Below, piece by piece: positions 5,368 through 5,942 of a stretch of DNA of 5,942 nucleotides. Source of the stretch: an uncultured Clostridia bacterium. Its GTDB lineage: Bacteria > Bacillota > Clostridia > Oscillospirales > Ruminococcaceae. The stretch lies in contig CANDLP010000163.1 of the NCBI GenBank assembly GCA_947385505.1, positions 1-5,942 on the forward strand, in the 5' to 3' direction. How positions within the stretch are numbered: position 1 is the first letter of the stretch; the number at the start of each line of letters is the position of its first letter. A model generated the notes under the pieces. The model was given only the letters and a program-made list of their open reading frames with translations. It made no database searches and was not told the origin of the DNA. A program made the position numbers and the translations under genes.

Positions 5368-5942
5368 TGAATATAACCTCAATCCTGCTTTTTTTGCTCT
5401 TTCTGTATTCCCTTACCGTATTAACGGCGATTTTTGCCGCTTCCTCATTTGGAAAACGGAATTCGCCGGTTGAAATACAGCAAAAAGCAATGCTTTTTAT
5501 ATCGTTTTTTTCGGCAAGTTCAAGACAGGAGCGGTAACAAGAAGCAAGAGCTTCCCTATGATTTTCCGTCAAAATTCCGAAAACCGTCGGACCTACGGTG
5601 TGCAAAACGTATTTACAGGGAAGATTGAAAGCTTCCGTTATCTTTGCGCCGCCTGTCACTTCCTCATGACCTTGTTTTTTTATCTGCTCATAACAGGCAT
5701 AGCGAAGCCCTATGCCCGCAAATGTATGGACCGCGTTGTCAATACAGCCGTGGCAGGGAACGAAACAGCCCAGCATTCCGCTGTTGGCGGCATTTACAAT
5801 CGCGTCACAGCGAAGGGAGGTTATATCTCCCCGCCAAAGATACAGCCCTTCCTCTGCCTGAGTCAGAGAGGAAAATTTTGTAATGCCTTTAAGCCTTATT
5901 TCCTCCCGAAGGTATTCGTCCTGTACCTTCATAAATTCAGAA
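5297..5942 (-). CDS. Zinc-dependent macrodomain protein, predicted ADP-ribosyl hydrolase (5' end beyond the window)
   Basis: This is the partner of the class M sirtuin. In studied systems the macrodomain removes the ADP-ribose that the sirtuin adds. Counting from the visible Met at 5932, the domain shows WRGDIT (33-38), DAIVNAANS (43-51) and LGCFVPCHGCIDNAVH (54-69), whose C56, C60, H61 and C63 are the candidate zinc ligands. AGIGLR is at 72-77, HTVGPTV at 111-117 and CISTGEFRFPNEEAA (152-166) forms the second ADP-ribose loop. That Met is probably internal. The frame stays open to the edge (Ser-Glu-Phe precede it), no Shine-Dalgarno is visible, and SEFMKVQDEYL matches an interior segment of longer family members, which run to about 265 residues. 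Around 50 residues are therefore missing from view. The last residues, GLLGADGAFKV, are coded where the sirtuin gene already starts in another frame. Confidence 0.92.
   Translation of the reverse strand, partial: SEFMKVQDEYLREEIRLKGITKFSSLTQAEEGLYLWRGDITSLRCDAIVNAANSGMLGCFVPCHGCIDNAVHTFAGIGLRYACYEQIKKQGHEEVTGGAKITEAFNLPCKYVLHTVGPTVFGILTENHREALASCYRSCLELAEKNDIKSIAFCCISTGEFRFPNEEAAKIAVNTVREYRKSKKSRIEVIFNVFKEIDYKIYRGLLGADGAFKV
5354..5359 (-). promoter_or_regulatory. Strong Shine-Dalgarno-like AAGGAG inside the macrodomain/sirtuin overlap
   Basis: On the minus strand AAGGAG lies eight codon-strand bases after the ATG at 5367 and seven bases before an in-frame ATA (5344-5346). It is the best ribosome-binding match near the start of the sirtuin gene, but no ATG, GTG or TTG sits at the right distance. 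The next TTG (5325) is too far away. It may be chance coding sequence or mark a rare ATA start. Confidence 0.3.

Noticed and set aside
4612..5883. Several plus-strand open frames of 60 to 80 codons across the sirtuin and macrodomain genes
   Set aside because: They are antisense to two clear conserved genes, have no ribosome sites worth noting and no family features.

Overview
The window holds two unrelated gene blocks that converge on each other. It looks like a low-to-moderate GC Firmicute, probably a gut-type Clostridia. The evidence is purine-rich Shine-Dalgarno sequences, stop/start overlaps of 4 to 8 bases between genes, the flavour of the rfbA/rfbB/gtrA/glf proteins, and a sirtuin-macrodomain pair typical of Firmicutes. 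No species-level claim is possible.

Plus strand, 1-4476: five tightly coupled genes of a cell-surface polysaccharide operon that enters from the left. They are the tail of an unidentified upstream gene, an NAD-dependent sugar epimerase/dehydratase, UDP-galactopyranose mutase (glf), a small GtrA-like four-helix membrane protein, glucose-1-phosphate thymidylyltransferase (rfbA) and dTDP-glucose 4,6-dehydratase (rfbB). glf supplies UDP-galactofuranose. rfbA and rfbB turn glucose-1-phosphate into dTDP-4-keto-6-deoxyglucose, the branch point to dTDP-rhamnose and other dTDP-6-deoxysugars. The GtrA-like protein probably acts at the membrane on lipid-linked sugar. rfbC and rfbD are not in the window and rfbB is the last gene of the operon, so the final steps are encoded elsewhere or the end product is another deoxysugar. 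Base composition changes at the gtrA/rfbA junction: sampled lines average about 30% GC before it and about 46% after it.

Minus strand, 5942-4495: a zinc-type macrodomain protein whose 5' end lies beyond the right edge, followed by an overlapping class M sirtuin (SirTM). In characterised relatives the sirtuin adds a single ADP-ribose to a lipoylated GcvH-like carrier protein and the macrodomain removes it. The carrier (GcvH-L) and lipoate ligase partners are not in the window and would be expected to the right. This pair is the most interesting part of the window. It belongs to a known system rather than an undescribed one.

The two blocks are separated by 18 bases between stop codons. There are no RNA genes, insertion sequences or CRISPR arrays, and no gene-free stretch longer than about 20 bases.
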